Positions 26,818-34,843 of a DNA stretch of 64,000 nt are shown here, piece by piece. Each line of letters starts with the position of its first letter. Position 1 is the first letter of the stretch. The stretch lies in contig NZ_JAUUDS010000005.1 of the NCBI RefSeq assembly GCF_030678875.1, positions 124,001 to 188,000 of the forward strand, in the 5' to 3' direction. The position numbers and the translations under genes are program-made. The notes under the pieces were generated by a model. It worked only from the letters and a program-made list of their open reading frames with translations, had not been told where the DNA came from and searched no databases. Source of the DNA: Sphingomonas aurea (lineage in GTDB: Bacteria; Pseudomonadota; Alphaproteobacteria; Sphingomonadales; Sphingomonadaceae).

Positions 26818-26917
26818 CCCCTCCCCTTCAGGGGAGGGGTTGGGGTGGGGCGTCACCAGGGGCGCCGCGCTCGCGGCGACACCCCACCCCCTGGCCCCTC
26901 CCCTGAAGGGGAGGGGA
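26818..26917. repeat. Palindromic repeat, family B, between capsid and connector genes
   Basis: Opposed arms CCCCTCCCCTTCAGGGGAGG...GGGTGGGG at 26818-26850 and CCCCACCCCC...CCTGAAGGGGAGGGG at 26881-26917, separated by a GC-rich loop. Each arm is itself a small hairpin. The same element recurs at 38954-39051, and a relative at 27952-28082. Confidence 0.9.
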
Positions 26918-26927
26918 GCAAAGCCCA

Positions 26928-27929
26928 TCAGCTGGCGCTGAACTTCATCACCTTGATCGCCTCGGCATTCATCACCGCGCCACCGATCCGCTTGTTCGCG
27001 TAGAAGCTGACGAACGGCTTGTTCGAGTAGGGATCGCGCAGGATCGCCGTCTCGCTCCGCTCCGCGATCAGGTAGCCCAGGCGGAAATTGCCGAACGCCA
27101 CCGACAGGCTGTTCGCCGCGATGTCGGGCATGTCCTCCGCCTCGACCACCGGATAGCCGAGCAGCGTCTGCGGCTGCGCCTGCGATAGCCCCGGCTGCCA
27201 CACGAACGCGCCGTCCGCCGTCTTGAACTTGCGGATGCGCGCCAGCGTCGCGGCGTTCATCACGAAGCACGCCCCCTGCCGGTACGGCGCGCGCAGGCTG
27301 TGGACCAGGTCGATCAGCCGCGCGTCCGGGTTGGCGGCGAAGTCCCCCGCCGCGCCCGATGCCAGATACTGCATGGTCCCGAACGCGCGCACCGCGTCCG
27401 CCTCCGCGGTCACCGGCCCGGTCAGGAAGCCCTTGGGCCGGTTGACGCCGTTGCCGTTGACGAACGCCTGCCCCTCGGCCCGCGCGAACTCCGCCGCGAT
27501 CTCACCCGCCAGCCACTCCTCGACGTCGAACGCCGCATCGTCCAGCATCGCCTGGCTGGCGCTTGGGTTGGCGTACAGCTCGCCCGATGGCGGCGCGATC
27601 TCCTGGAACACCGGCGACGCGGTCGTCGGCCGCGCGCCGGCTTCCGTCGCCCAGCCCGACGGCGTGCCGCCACTGGTCACCAGCTTGCGGTATCCGGCAC
27701 TCCCGACCTTCACCACATTGGCGATGCTGCGGATCGGCGAGGTCGATACCAGCAGCCGGTCGATCGCCGCATCGATCTCGCGCGGAACGGCATAGCCGCC
27801 CTCCGCCCCCGTCACCCCGGTAAACGCCTTCATCTCCATGACCGTGCCCGTCCGCACGAACTGTCCGAAGCCCATATCCCTGTCATTCGCCCGCGCTCCA
27901 TCCAGCGCCGGCCGCTCGACCACGTCCAT
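26928..27929 (-). CDS. Major capsid protein (HK97 fold, GTA gp5-like)
   Basis: 333 residues from the ATG at 27929. HK97-type capsid features are GAEGGYAVPREIDAAI, the DLVHSLRAPYRQGACFVMN segment, QTLLGYPVVEAEDMPD, and FGNFRLGYLIAER near the end. It is short for the family: the N-terminal scaffold-like delta domain seems to be missing, since the fold begins about 40 residues in. The open frame continues upstream to 28064 but only through a palindromic repeat. It is flanked on both sides by family-B palindromes, the only gene in the cluster so placed. Confidence 0.9.
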   Translation of the reverse strand: MDVVERPALDGARANDRDMGFGQFVRTGTVMEMKAFTGVTGAEGGYAVPREIDAAIDRLLVSTSPIRSIANVVKVGSAGYRKLVTSGGTPSGWATEAGARPTTASPVFQEIAPPSGELYANPSASQAMLDDAAFDVEEWLAGEIAAEFARAEGQAFVNGNGVNRPKGFLTGPVTAEADAVRAFGTMQYLASGAAGDFAANPDARLIDLVHSLRAPYRQGACFVMNAATLARIRKFKTADGAFVWQPGLSQAQPQTLLGYPVVEAEDMPDIAANSLSVAFGNFRLGYLIAERSETAILRDPYSNKPFVSFYANKRIGGAVMNAEAIKVMKFSAS

Positions 27930-27951
27930 CGTCTTCTCCTCATGTTGAACA

Positions 27952-28082
27952 CTCCTCCCCCGGCGGGGGAGGTGGCAGGCCGCAGGCCTGACGGAGGGGT
28001 GTCGCGGAACGAAACCGTCCGCTCCCTCGCCAGCCGCGACACCCCTCCGGCGCTCGCGCGCCATCTCCCCTGCCAGGGGAGG
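27952..28082. repeat. Palindromic repeat, family B variant, between protease and capsid genes
   Basis: Arms at 27952-28007 (CTCCTCCCCCGGCGGGGGAG, then GGAGGGGTGTCGCGG) and 28035-28082 (CCGCGACACCCCTCC, then CTCCCCTGCCAGGGGAGG) are inverted copies. It fills the 163-bp gap before the capsid gene. Related to the element at 54950-55074. Confidence 0.85.
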
Positions 28083-28092
28083 ATCCGGTTCG

Positions 28093-28455
28093 TCAGAAAA
28101 CCCGCGTCACCCGCGCCATCGCCTGCATCGGCACCGCCACCAGGCTCACCTCGGCCAGCGCCACCCGCACCAGCTCGCGCCTGGCCCCCTGCCGCACGAC
28201 CAGCGCCCGGTATCCCACCGACAGCCCGGCAAGCGCCCCCGCCCGCACCAGCCGCGCCGGCTCTTGCGCCGTGACCGTGGCCGTGATCCGCAAGCCGCGG
28301 TCATCCTCCCCGATCGCCTCGATCGCCCCCACAGGCGCACCGCGATGCCCCCACAGCAGCGGCACCGCCCCGACGCCCGCGAACGCGCCGCGCCGGAACA
28401 CGTCGCCCGCCCGGTCGACCCGGTCGAACACCGCCGCATATCCCTCGATCCTCAT
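28093..28455 (-). CDS. HK97-family prohead protease (GTA gp4-like)
   Basis: 120 residues from the ATG at 28455, which overlaps the stop of the DUF6127-like gene. It starts IEGYAAVFDRVDRAGDVFRRG, the usual opening of prohead proteases. It continues with the histidine in PLLWGHRGAPVGAIE and the serine region in LAGLSVGYRALV, the likely catalytic dyad. It trims capsid subunits during head maturation. It is shorter than phage HK97 protease but normal for GTA clusters. Confidence 0.88.
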   Translation of the reverse strand: MRIEGYAAVFDRVDRAGDVFRRGAFAGVGAVPLLWGHRGAPVGAIEAIGEDDRGLRITATVTAQEPARLVRAGALAGLSVGYRALVVRQGARRELVRVALAEVSLVAVPMQAMARVTRVF

Positions 28456-28769
28456 CGCAGCAGGTCCTCCAGCCCCAGCCGCACCGCCAGCAGCGCGAGC
28501 AGCCCCGCCGCCGCCGCCCGCACGACCCACTGCACGCCGGCCTTCCCAAGCGCCTTCCACGCCGACGTCTTGGCGTCGCGCCACGCGCCCAGCAGGTCGC
28601 GCAACTCCGCCAGGTCCGCCTGCGCCCGCTCGTCGGCCAGTCCCAGCCGGGTCATCGCCCGGCTCGCCCCCAGCTCGCCCGCCTCCTCGGCGATCGCGCG
28701 CAGCGTCACCAGCGCCGCGCCCTCGCGCACCCCCGCCGCCATCAGCTGCGCCAGCACCTCGCCGCTCAT
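28452..28769 (-). CDS. Small GTA-cluster protein, probably DUF6127
   Basis: 105 residues between portal and prohead protease, overlapping both by four bases. The N-terminus (GEVLAQLMAAGVREGAALVTLRAIAEEAG) is helical, and the C-terminal half has a hydrophobic segment VVRAAAAGLLALLAVRLGL. In RcGTA the corresponding gene (g3.5) is also a small protein in this position. The DUF6127 name is from memory and should be checked; function unknown. Confidence 0.7.
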   Translation of the reverse strand: MSGEVLAQLMAAGVREGAALVTLRAIAEEAGELGASRAMTRLGLADERAQADLAELRDLLGAWRDAKTSAWKALGKAGVQWVVRAAAAGLLALLAVRLGLEDLLR

Positions 28770-29872
28770 ACCAGCCCGAGAAGCCCGCGCTTCTCCTCCC
28801 CGGTCAGGAAGTCAGCACCGCCGATCGCCTGCCACTGCAAGGCGCGCTCCTCGGCCAGCACCGTCACCCGGTCGAGATTGACCGCCAGCCGCGCGCCCTC
28901 GAACCAGCCCGACAGCCCCTGCGCGATGCTCGTGAGCACCTCGTCCGCCAGCGGCAGCACCGTCATCCGCCACAGCGCCCGCCCCGCCTCGCGATAGTTC
29001 GCGTAGGTCGCGTCGCCCGGCAGCCCGAGCAGCATCGGCGGCACCCCGAACGCCAGCGCGATCTCGCGCGCCGCCGCCGCCTTGGTCCCGGCAAAGTCCA
29101 GCTCGGCCGGCGACAGGCTCAGCGCCTGCCACTTCAGCCCCCCTTCCAGCAGCATCGGCCGCCCGGCATTGCCCGCGCCCGAGAACGCATCCAGCTCCGC
29201 CTTCAGCCGCTCGTACTGCGCACTCGACAGTGCCGATCCGTCGCCCGGGTCATAGACCAGTGCGCCCGAGGGCCGCGCCGCATTGTCGAGCAGCCCCTTC
29301 GCCCAGCGCGCCGCCGCATTGTGGATCGCCACCGCCCCCGCCGCCGCACCCAGGCACCCCTGCCCGTAATGATCGTCGAGCGGATTGAAGCTCCTGATAT
29401 GGATCACCGCCGGTCGCTCCGGACCGGCCGCCAGCCGCACCACCCGCTCGCCCACCTTGTACCGGTACGCCGCCGGCCAGCCGCCCGCGTCGGTCTCCAC
29501 CGCGACCCGCTCGGGCCTGAGCGCGTACAGCTCGGCCACCTCGCCCTCGGCATCGCGCAGCACCTGGAGATAGGCATTGCCGTGGAGCAGCAGGTGCGCC
29601 GCCACCGTCGCCAGCAGCGCCTGTCCCCCCGACCGTGCCGTCGCCAGCGCCACCAGCGCCGGGTCCGACCCCTCCAGCGGCGCACCGGCCAGCGTGTCCG
29701 CCACCACCCGCACCGCACGCTGCGCCACGGCGTTGCCGGCGTAACTCTCCCGCACCTGCGCTTCATAGGATCGCGGCCAGGCGCTCAGGATCGGCACCCC
29801 CGACCGCGACACCGCCCCCGCAAGCGCCGGACGCGACTGCTCGCGCCCGGCCTTTCGACCGAACAATTTCAT
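28766..29872 (-). CDS. Phage portal protein (GTA gp3-like)
   Basis: 368 residues from the ATG at 29872, preceded by a good AGGAGA ribosome site. HK97-type portal features are the start KLFGRK, YAGNAVAQRAVRVVADTLAG, LLLHGNAYLQVLRD, and VPPMLLGLPGDATYANYREA. It forms the twelve-fold ring through which DNA is pumped. The gap to the terminase gene (138 bp) contains a perfect 23-bp inverted repeat. Confidence 0.92.
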   Translation of the reverse strand: MKLFGRKAGREQSRPALAGAVSRSGVPILSAWPRSYEAQVRESYAGNAVAQRAVRVVADTLAGAPLEGSDPALVALATARSGGQALLATVAAHLLLHGNAYLQVLRDAEGEVAELYALRPERVAVETDAGGWPAAYRYKVGERVVRLAAGPERPAVIHIRSFNPLDDHYGQGCLGAAAGAVAIHNAAARWAKGLLDNAARPSGALVYDPGDGSALSSAQYERLKAELDAFSGAGNAGRPMLLEGGLKWQALSLSPAELDFAGTKAAAAREIALAFGVPPMLLGLPGDATYANYREAGRALWRMTVLPLADEVLTSIAQGLSGWFEGARLAVNLDRVTVLAEERALQWQAIGGADFLTGEEKRGLLGLV

Positions 29873-29896
29873 CTGCTTGTCTCCTGATCTTCCGTT

Positions 29897-29982
29897 CCCC
29901 GGCGAAGGCCGGGGCCCAGTTGGAACGGCTTCAGCGATGGAGGTGCGAACGTCCCCCACCTGGGCCCCGGCCTTCGCCGGGG
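29897..29982. repeat. Inverted repeat between terminase and portal genes
   Basis: Perfect 23-bp arms: CCCCGGCGAAGGCCGGGGCC-CAG at 29897-29919 and its complement at 29960-29982, loop 40 bases. It belongs to the REP-like family A of this window. Confidence 0.92.
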
Positions 29983-30010
29983 GACGGGCCTGCGAAGCGA
30001 GCGCTCAGCC

Positions 30011-31366
30011 TCACCCCACCGCCCGCACCCCCACCTCGACCGTCCGCCCCAGCATCAGCGCCGCCACCGCCCAGACCAGCGCATCCGCCCGGTCCGGCGA
30101 CCGGCTCGCACCCCGGTACCCAGCCGGGGTCATGCCACACAGCTCGTCCTCCAGCGCCGCGAAGTTCCCGACATGAAACACCCGCTTCGCCTCATAAAGT
30201 GCCGCCACCGGCTCCGCCCGCGCGCCCTTGGCCCGCACCGCATGGACCAGCCGGATCGGCAGGGTCGGCGCCACCGCGCGCAGCACGCTCTCGACCATGT
30301 CGCCGCCTTGGTTCTTCTCCACGACGACCCGGTCCGCGCCCAGCCGCTCCGCGCACGCCGCCACCGCCCGCGCCCAGCCCTCGGGGCTCTGCCCGCTCAC
30401 GCTCGCATCCTCGACGACATAGCCGTGCCCGTCCTCGCCCAGCGCCACGCAGACGATCCCGCACGCGTCGCCCCCATCGTCCCTGGCCGACCCGGCGGGC
30501 GGATCGACCCCGACGACCACCCGGACAAGGGCCGGCGCCGCCGCAACCCGCTGCCGCTCCAGCAGCGCGCGCGTCCACAGCGCGTCGGCCAGGTCCTCGA
30601 CCAACTCGCCGTCCAGCTCCTGCCGGCCCAGCCGCGATCCGGCATACATCGCCTCGTACCGCGCCCGCACCCCGGCCGACAGGTGCAGATTGTCCGCCGT
30701 CCGCCCGCGCGTCTCGACCGCGCCCGGCGTCGCCATCACCCGCCGCATCAGCACGGTCGGCTGCGGCGTCGTCGTCACCACCACCTGCGGCCGCTCGCCC
30801 AGCCTGAGGCCCAGCATCAGATTGTCCCACGTCGCATCGCCCCAGCGCCACTTGGCCAGCTCGTCACACCACGCCGCATGATGCTCGGGCCCGCGCAGCT
30901 TGTCCGGCGCACTCGCCGAATAGACGAACGCCTTGGCTCCCGATGCGAAATGCACCTCTCCCGCATCGCGGCGCCACACGATCGCCTCGCCGTGCCATGC
31001 AGTGGCGAGCAGCCCGGACGGTCCCTCGACCATCACCTGCCGCACGTCGTCGATCGACCCTCCGACCAGCGCGATCCGCGCCGTCACGTTGGCACGGGCA
31101 TAGGCCTGCACCCATTCCGACCCCGCCCGCGTCTTGCCGAAGCCGCGCCCCGCCCGGATCAGCCACAGGTCCCAGTCGGTCCGCTCCGGCAACTGCCCCG
31201 GATGCGCCCAGAGCGGCCAGCAGTCGTGCAGCGTCCGCGCCATCCCGCGCGGCATCCGCTCCACCACCGACCGGCGATCCGCCGGCGCCAGCATCGCCAG
31301 CCGCTCCACCGCGTCGCGCAGCCCCGCCAGGTCGGCGCCGGCATCCTCCTCCTCTGCCTCCGCCAT
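30011..31366 (-). CDS. terL: Terminase large subunit / GTA DNA-packaging ATPase-nuclease
   Basis: 451 residues from the ATG at 31366, which overlaps the stop of the preceding small gene (ATGA). The ATPase domain has Walker A in IRAGRGFGKTRAGSEW (about residues 70-85) and an acidic Walker B region in AAWCDELAKW. The C-terminal RNase-H-like nuclease shows VVVGVDPPAGS, VVEKNQGGD and SPDRADALVWAVAAL. It packages DNA into heads and cuts it. In GTAs the packaging is of host DNA without sequence specificity. Confidence 0.93.
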   Translation of the reverse strand: MAEAEEEDAGADLAGLRDAVERLAMLAPADRRSVVERMPRGMARTLHDCWPLWAHPGQLPERTDWDLWLIRAGRGFGKTRAGSEWVQAYARANVTARIALVGGSIDDVRQVMVEGPSGLLATAWHGEAIVWRRDAGEVHFASGAKAFVYSASAPDKLRGPEHHAAWCDELAKWRWGDATWDNLMLGLRLGERPQVVVTTTPQPTVLMRRVMATPGAVETRGRTADNLHLSAGVRARYEAMYAGSRLGRQELDGELVEDLADALWTRALLERQRVAAAPALVRVVVGVDPPAGSARDDGGDACGIVCVALGEDGHGYVVEDASVSGQSPEGWARAVAACAERLGADRVVVEKNQGGDMVESVLRAVAPTLPIRLVHAVRAKGARAEPVAALYEAKRVFHVGNFAALEDELCGMTPAGYRGASRSPDRADALVWAVAALMLGRTVEVGVRAVG

Positions 31367-31887
31367 CAGCTGCCCCCCATCCGGCGCGCCACCAGCGCCA
31401 GCCGTCGCTCGATCTCGTCCCACACCCGCCGGATCGGCACATGCGCGACCTGCGCGCTCTTGCCGTAGCCGCTGCCCCCGGCCGCGGCCGCGTCGCGCCG
31501 CTTCAGCACCGTCACCGCCAGGGCGGGATCGAAGCCGCCTGCGCCCCCCGCTTCGCCGCGCGCCACCGCCAGCAGCTCGGCCTCGACCGCGTCATATCCA
31601 TGCGCCAGCGCCTGCCGCCATGCCGCATCGAACGCCGCATCGCGGTCGCGCAGGCGATAGAAGGAGTCCCTTCCTGCCATGGCGGCATGGGCGGCGCGCT
31701 CGACATTGCTGGTTTCCGCCAGCACCGCCAGGAACCGCGCCCGCTTGGCCGCGGTCAGCCCGTCGCGCCGCAACCGCCATCCGCGGCGGTCGCGATCCCC
31801 GCGCGCCGGCATCGCCTCCGCATCCGGTTCTACCCCGCCCGGTTCCCGTCCGTCCGGCTCCGCCCCGTTCCCCATCGCCCCGCCCAT
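31366..31887 (-). CDS. Terminase small subunit-like protein (GTA gp1-like)
   Basis: About 173 residues from the ATG at 31887; an ATG at 31875 would serve too. The frame is open up to 32076, but a promoter sits inside that extension, so the longer form is unlikely. After a low-complexity N-terminus it has RRDGLTAAKRARFLAVLAET, NVERAAHAAMAGRDSFYRLR and AWRQALAHGYDAVEAELLA, a helix-turn-helix pattern like terminase small subunits. It is the first gene of the cluster. Confidence 0.8.
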   Translation of the reverse strand: MGGAMGNGAEPDGREPGGVEPDAEAMPARGDRDRRGWRLRRDGLTAAKRARFLAVLAETSNVERAAHAAMAGRDSFYRLRDRDAAFDAAWRQALAHGYDAVEAELLAVARGEAGGAGGFDPALAVTVLKRRDAAAAGGSGYGKSAQVAHVPIRRVWDEIERRLALVARRMGGS

Positions 31888-32004
31888 GCCGCTCTCCCCC
31901 GCGCCCCCGCATCCACCGGACGCGAAAAGGGCCGGAAAACCGCCCGGAGAAGCCCCGCTTCCCCGAACCGCTCCGGCCCGTTCACACCATCTCGATGTTC
32001 CTGT

Positions 32005-32033
32005 TTTGTACACAGATAGCGTGACGCTGTCAA
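32005..32033 (-). promoter_or_regulatory. Promoter of the GTA-like cluster
   Basis: On the minus strand TTGACA (plus 32028-32033) and TACAAA (plus 32005-32010) are separated by exactly 17 bases. This is a near-canonical sigma-70-type promoter about 110 bases upstream of the first convincing ATG of the cluster. The A/T-rich -10 stands out in a region of about 70% GC. Confidence 0.6.
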
Positions 32034-32123
32034 GCGGTTTCGCGTGTTCCCCCGCCTTGCGCCGACACCACGACACTCTATCCTCGCCGCGCCGGCACTG
32101 TGCGGCACCGGGGGATCTCAGCC

Positions 32124-33746
32124 ATGCGTTCGCACATCCTGTCGCTGCTGCTCGCGCCGTTCCTGGCCCTGCCAGCCGCTGCCACCAGCCAGACCATCCC
32201 GCCCGAAGAAGCCCCCATCCGCGCCGATGTCGGCTTCCTCGCCGCCGACGCGCTTCGTGGCCGAGAGGCCGGCACCAACGACTTCGACGTCGCCGCCGAA
32301 TATGTCGTCTCGCGCATGACCGCTGCCGGCCTCACCCCGGGTGCCGCCGGCCAGTGGCTCCAGCCGGTCGCGCTCGGCCGTGCCGTCGCCGCCACCCGTC
32401 CCGCCCTGGTACTGGTGAAGGGTGCCGCCGCGACGCCGCTCGTCTTCGGCACCGACTATGGCGGCGCGCCGGTCATCGCCGCGCCTGCCGCCGCAGCGGT
32501 TCGCCGCACGATCGAGGGGCGGCTGGTCTTCGCCGGCTATGGCATCGTCGATCCCGTGCTCGGCCGCGACGACTATAAGGGGCTCGATGCGAAGGGCGCG
32601 ATCGTGGTGATGATGCGCGGCGTCCCCGCCGGCCTGCCCCGCCCGGTCGCCGCCGTGGTCGGCGACATGAGCCGCCGCGCCCGCACCGCCGCCGCGCATG
32701 GCGCGGTCGGGGTGATCTACGTCACCACCGACTTCCCGCCCGCCGAGTTCGCCGCGGCGGCGGAGCAGGGGTGGCGCATCGGCCGCACCCTCTGGCTGGC
32801 ACCCGACGGCACCCCTCGCGACGAGGGCGCACCCGCCCTCGCCACCGTCACCACCGCCGGTGCCGCGAAGCTCTTCGCCGGCGCCCGCCTCTCGCTCCCG
32901 GCCATCGTCAAGGCGGAGGAGGCGGGCGGCCCCCTCCCCACCGGCCCGCTCGCCACCACCCTCCGCTACACCGCCGCCGCCCGGACCGAGCGGCGCGCCA
33001 GCGGCAACGTCGTCGGCCTGCTCCCCGGCAGCGACCCTAAGCTCGCGCGCGAATATGTCGTCATGTCCGCCCATCTCGATCACCTGGGCATCGTCCCCGG
33101 CCCGGACGGCAGCGACCGCATCGCCAATGGCGCGCAGGACAATGCGGTGGGCGTCGCGCTGATGCTCGACGTGGCGCGCCGCTTCCAGGCCGCCGGCATC
33201 CGCCCCCGCCGTCCGATCCTGTTCGTCGCGCTGACCGGCGAGGAAAAAGGGCTGCTCGGCAGCGACTATCTGGTCGCCCACCCGCCCGTGCCCGCCGGCG
33301 CGCGCATCGTCGCCGACCTCAACCTCGACATGCCCGTGCTGCTGTCACCGCTGCGGGACGTCGTCGCGCACGGCGGCGACCGTTCCACCCTCGGCCGCAT
33401 CGCCGCGGCGGCGGCGCAGGCCAACGGCCTGACCGTCGCCACCGACTGGGAACCCGAGCAGGGCCGCTTCGCCCGCTCCGACCAGTTCAGCTTCGCGCTG
33501 GCCGGCATCCCCGCCCTTTCGCTAAAGGCCGGCCCCAGCGGCGGCAGCGACCAGAAACAGCGCGCCTTCGCGAAATCGACATACCACACGCCGCGCGACG
33601 ACCTCACCCAACCGATCGAGTGGTCCAGCGCCCCCCTCTTCGCCCGCCTCAACACCGAAATCCTCCGCCGCATCGCCGACGCCGACGCCGCCCCGACCTG
33701 GAACGCGGGCGACTATTTCGGGGAGCGGGCGCGGCGGGGTGAATGA
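32124..33746 (+). CDS. M28-family zinc aminopeptidase, exported
   Basis: 540 residues from the ATG at 32124 (24 bases inside the longest frame). A signal peptide (ILSLLLAPFLALPAAATS) is followed by a PA-like insert domain and the M28 catalytic domain: the HLDHLG zinc motif, GAQDNAVGVALMLDVAR, LTGEEKGLLGSDYL with the catalytic glutamate pair, LNLDM, and a C-terminal YHTPRDD. It would cleave N-terminal amino acids from peptides in the periplasm or outside. It stands alone, transcribed away from the GTA cluster. Confidence 0.92.
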   Translation: MRSHILSLLLAPFLALPAAATSQTIPPEEAPIRADVGFLAADALRGREAGTNDFDVAAEYVVSRMTAAGLTPGAAGQWLQPVALGRAVAATRPALVLVKGAAATPLVFGTDYGGAPVIAAPAAAAVRRTIEGRLVFAGYGIVDPVLGRDDYKGLDAKGAIVVMMRGVPAGLPRPVAAVVGDMSRRARTAAAHGAVGVIYVTTDFPPAEFAAAAEQGWRIGRTLWLAPDGTPRDEGAPALATVTTAGAAKLFAGARLSLPAIVKAEEAGGPLPTGPLATTLRYTAAARTERRASGNVVGLLPGSDPKLAREYVVMSAHLDHLGIVPGPDGSDRIANGAQDNAVGVALMLDVARRFQAAGIRPRRPILFVALTGEEKGLLGSDYLVAHPPVPAGARIVADLNLDMPVLLSPLRDVVAHGGDRSTLGRIAAAAAQANGLTVATDWEPEQGRFARSDQFSFALAGIPALSLKAGPSGGSDQKQRAFAKSTYHTPRDDLTQPIEWSSAPLFARLNTEILRRIADADAAPTWNAGDYFGERARRGE

Positions 33747-33794
33747 GACGTTTGGCGATTGACTGACGGGACGTGGTGGAGAGCGGAACGTCCG

Positions 33795-33986
33795 CTAATC
33801 TCTCCGAAAACAGAAAATGCAGACAGGTATCGGAGATAGCGCGAATAAAGCGAACACAATCGGCCCGCCAACATCACCGCCAAGGTCGAACCCAAAGAAT
33901 GCGAAGGTGAACCATACCAAGGTCGCAATGACGAGCGTGTAACTTATCGCCGCAAATCGCGCCGTGGTGTCCACTGTTTCCTTCAT
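33795..33986 (-). CDS. Small two-pass membrane protein, unknown
   Basis: 63 residues from the ATG at 33986. Two hydrophobic segments (AAISYTLVIATLVWFTFAFF and GPIVFALFALSPIPVCIFCF) are joined by a short acidic loop and end in FRRD. Its base composition is markedly lower in GC than its neighbours, so it may be acquired. No family recognised. The ribosome site is weak, so the start is uncertain. Confidence 0.55.
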   Translation of the reverse strand: MKETVDTTARFAAISYTLVIATLVWFTFAFFGFDLGGDVGGPIVFALFALSPIPVCIFCFRRD

Positions 33987-34059
33987 CTTGGCGACGGTAA
34001 TGGACCTGGAGGTGTATACAAGTGGGCGACACCCCCGCCACCCCATCCGGTCTACACCC

Positions 34060-34779
34060 CTACCGCTCGCCATCCCAAGCCTGGTCGATCAGGACCGTCG
34101 ACTCGACCGGCCGCCCCCGCGCGTCCAGCCATGGCGAGTAGCGGAAGCGGCGCTCGATCAATTCGAACACCCGCGCATCCAGCGCCGCTATGCCGCTCGA
34201 CCGCGCCGCGACACACCCCGTCAGCCGTTCCCTGACGGTCAGCGTGCACCGGACACTGATCGAGCGCCCGATCACCGCATCCCCCGCGACGTCCCAGCCG
34301 TCCTTGAAGCTCAGCCGCCCGCGCAGCCAGTGCGGCTCGGTCTCATAGCCCTCGCCGCCATCGCCGTCGCCGTCCCCGCCGCTGCCCCGCCCGTCGCCGA
34401 TGCCGCCTGCGCCCGGTCCCGGTCCGGGCCGTTCCGCCGCGCCCTGCGTCGCCGCGCTGCCGGTGCCCGCCACCGGCGCCGCGATCACCGGCGGCGGCGG
34501 GACGACCGTTCGGACCGCCACGACCTCCGTCGCCTGCGATCGCAACCCCGGCGGCGCCGCGCGTCCTTCCGGCCGATGGCTGCGCTGGCGCTTGGGCACC
34601 ACGCGCACCGGCGGCTCGGGCCGGGGCAGCACGTCGAACGTCGCCAGCGCCTCCTGCACCGCCGCCGTCCGCGCCACGCCCAGCCCGCTCGCCAGCACCC
34701 AGCCGATCGCCGCCACCACCGTGGCGGTCAGCGCCGCCGGGCCGATACGCTGGCGTAGCGGAACATCCTCGCCGTACAT
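34060..34779 (-). CDS. TonB-like protein
   Basis: 239 residues. An N-terminal membrane segment (PAALTATVVAAIGWVLASGL) is followed by a Pro/Gly-rich periplasmic region. The C-terminal domain has the TonB-like features GRSISVRCTLTVRERLTGCV, LDARVFELIERRFRYSPWLD and GRPVESTVLID. TonB-type proteins pass inner-membrane energy to outer-membrane receptors. ExbB/ExbD partners are not adjacent. It is divergent from the ABC-F gene with a 64-bp gap. Confidence 0.75.
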   Translation of the reverse strand: MYGEDVPLRQRIGPAALTATVVAAIGWVLASGLGVARTAAVQEALATFDVLPRPEPPVRVVPKRQRSHRPEGRAAPPGLRSQATEVVAVRTVVPPPPVIAAPVAGTGSAATQGAAERPGPGPGAGGIGDGRGSGGDGDGDGGEGYETEPHWLRGRLSFKDGWDVAGDAVIGRSISVRCTLTVRERLTGCVAARSSGIAALDARVFELIERRFRYSPWLDARGRPVESTVLIDQAWDGER

Positions 34780-34843
34780 GCCCCTCGACTTGGGGCTTTT
34801 CCGCCCGGAGACAAGCGGCGCCATCGCTGCTAAGGGCGCGCCC

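Noticed and set aside
28271..29887. Long antisense open frame (538 codons) opposite the portal and protease genes
   Set aside because: Same effect of GC bias; no recognisable domains, and the sense strand encodes overlapping GTA genes.
17968..32033. Ordinary integrated prophage
   Set aside because: No integrase, att sites, repressor, replication or lysis genes, and gene order and content match GTA clusters.
31888..32076. N-terminal extension of the terminase small-subunit gene
   Set aside because: It includes a near-canonical promoter and encodes sequence unlike the family.
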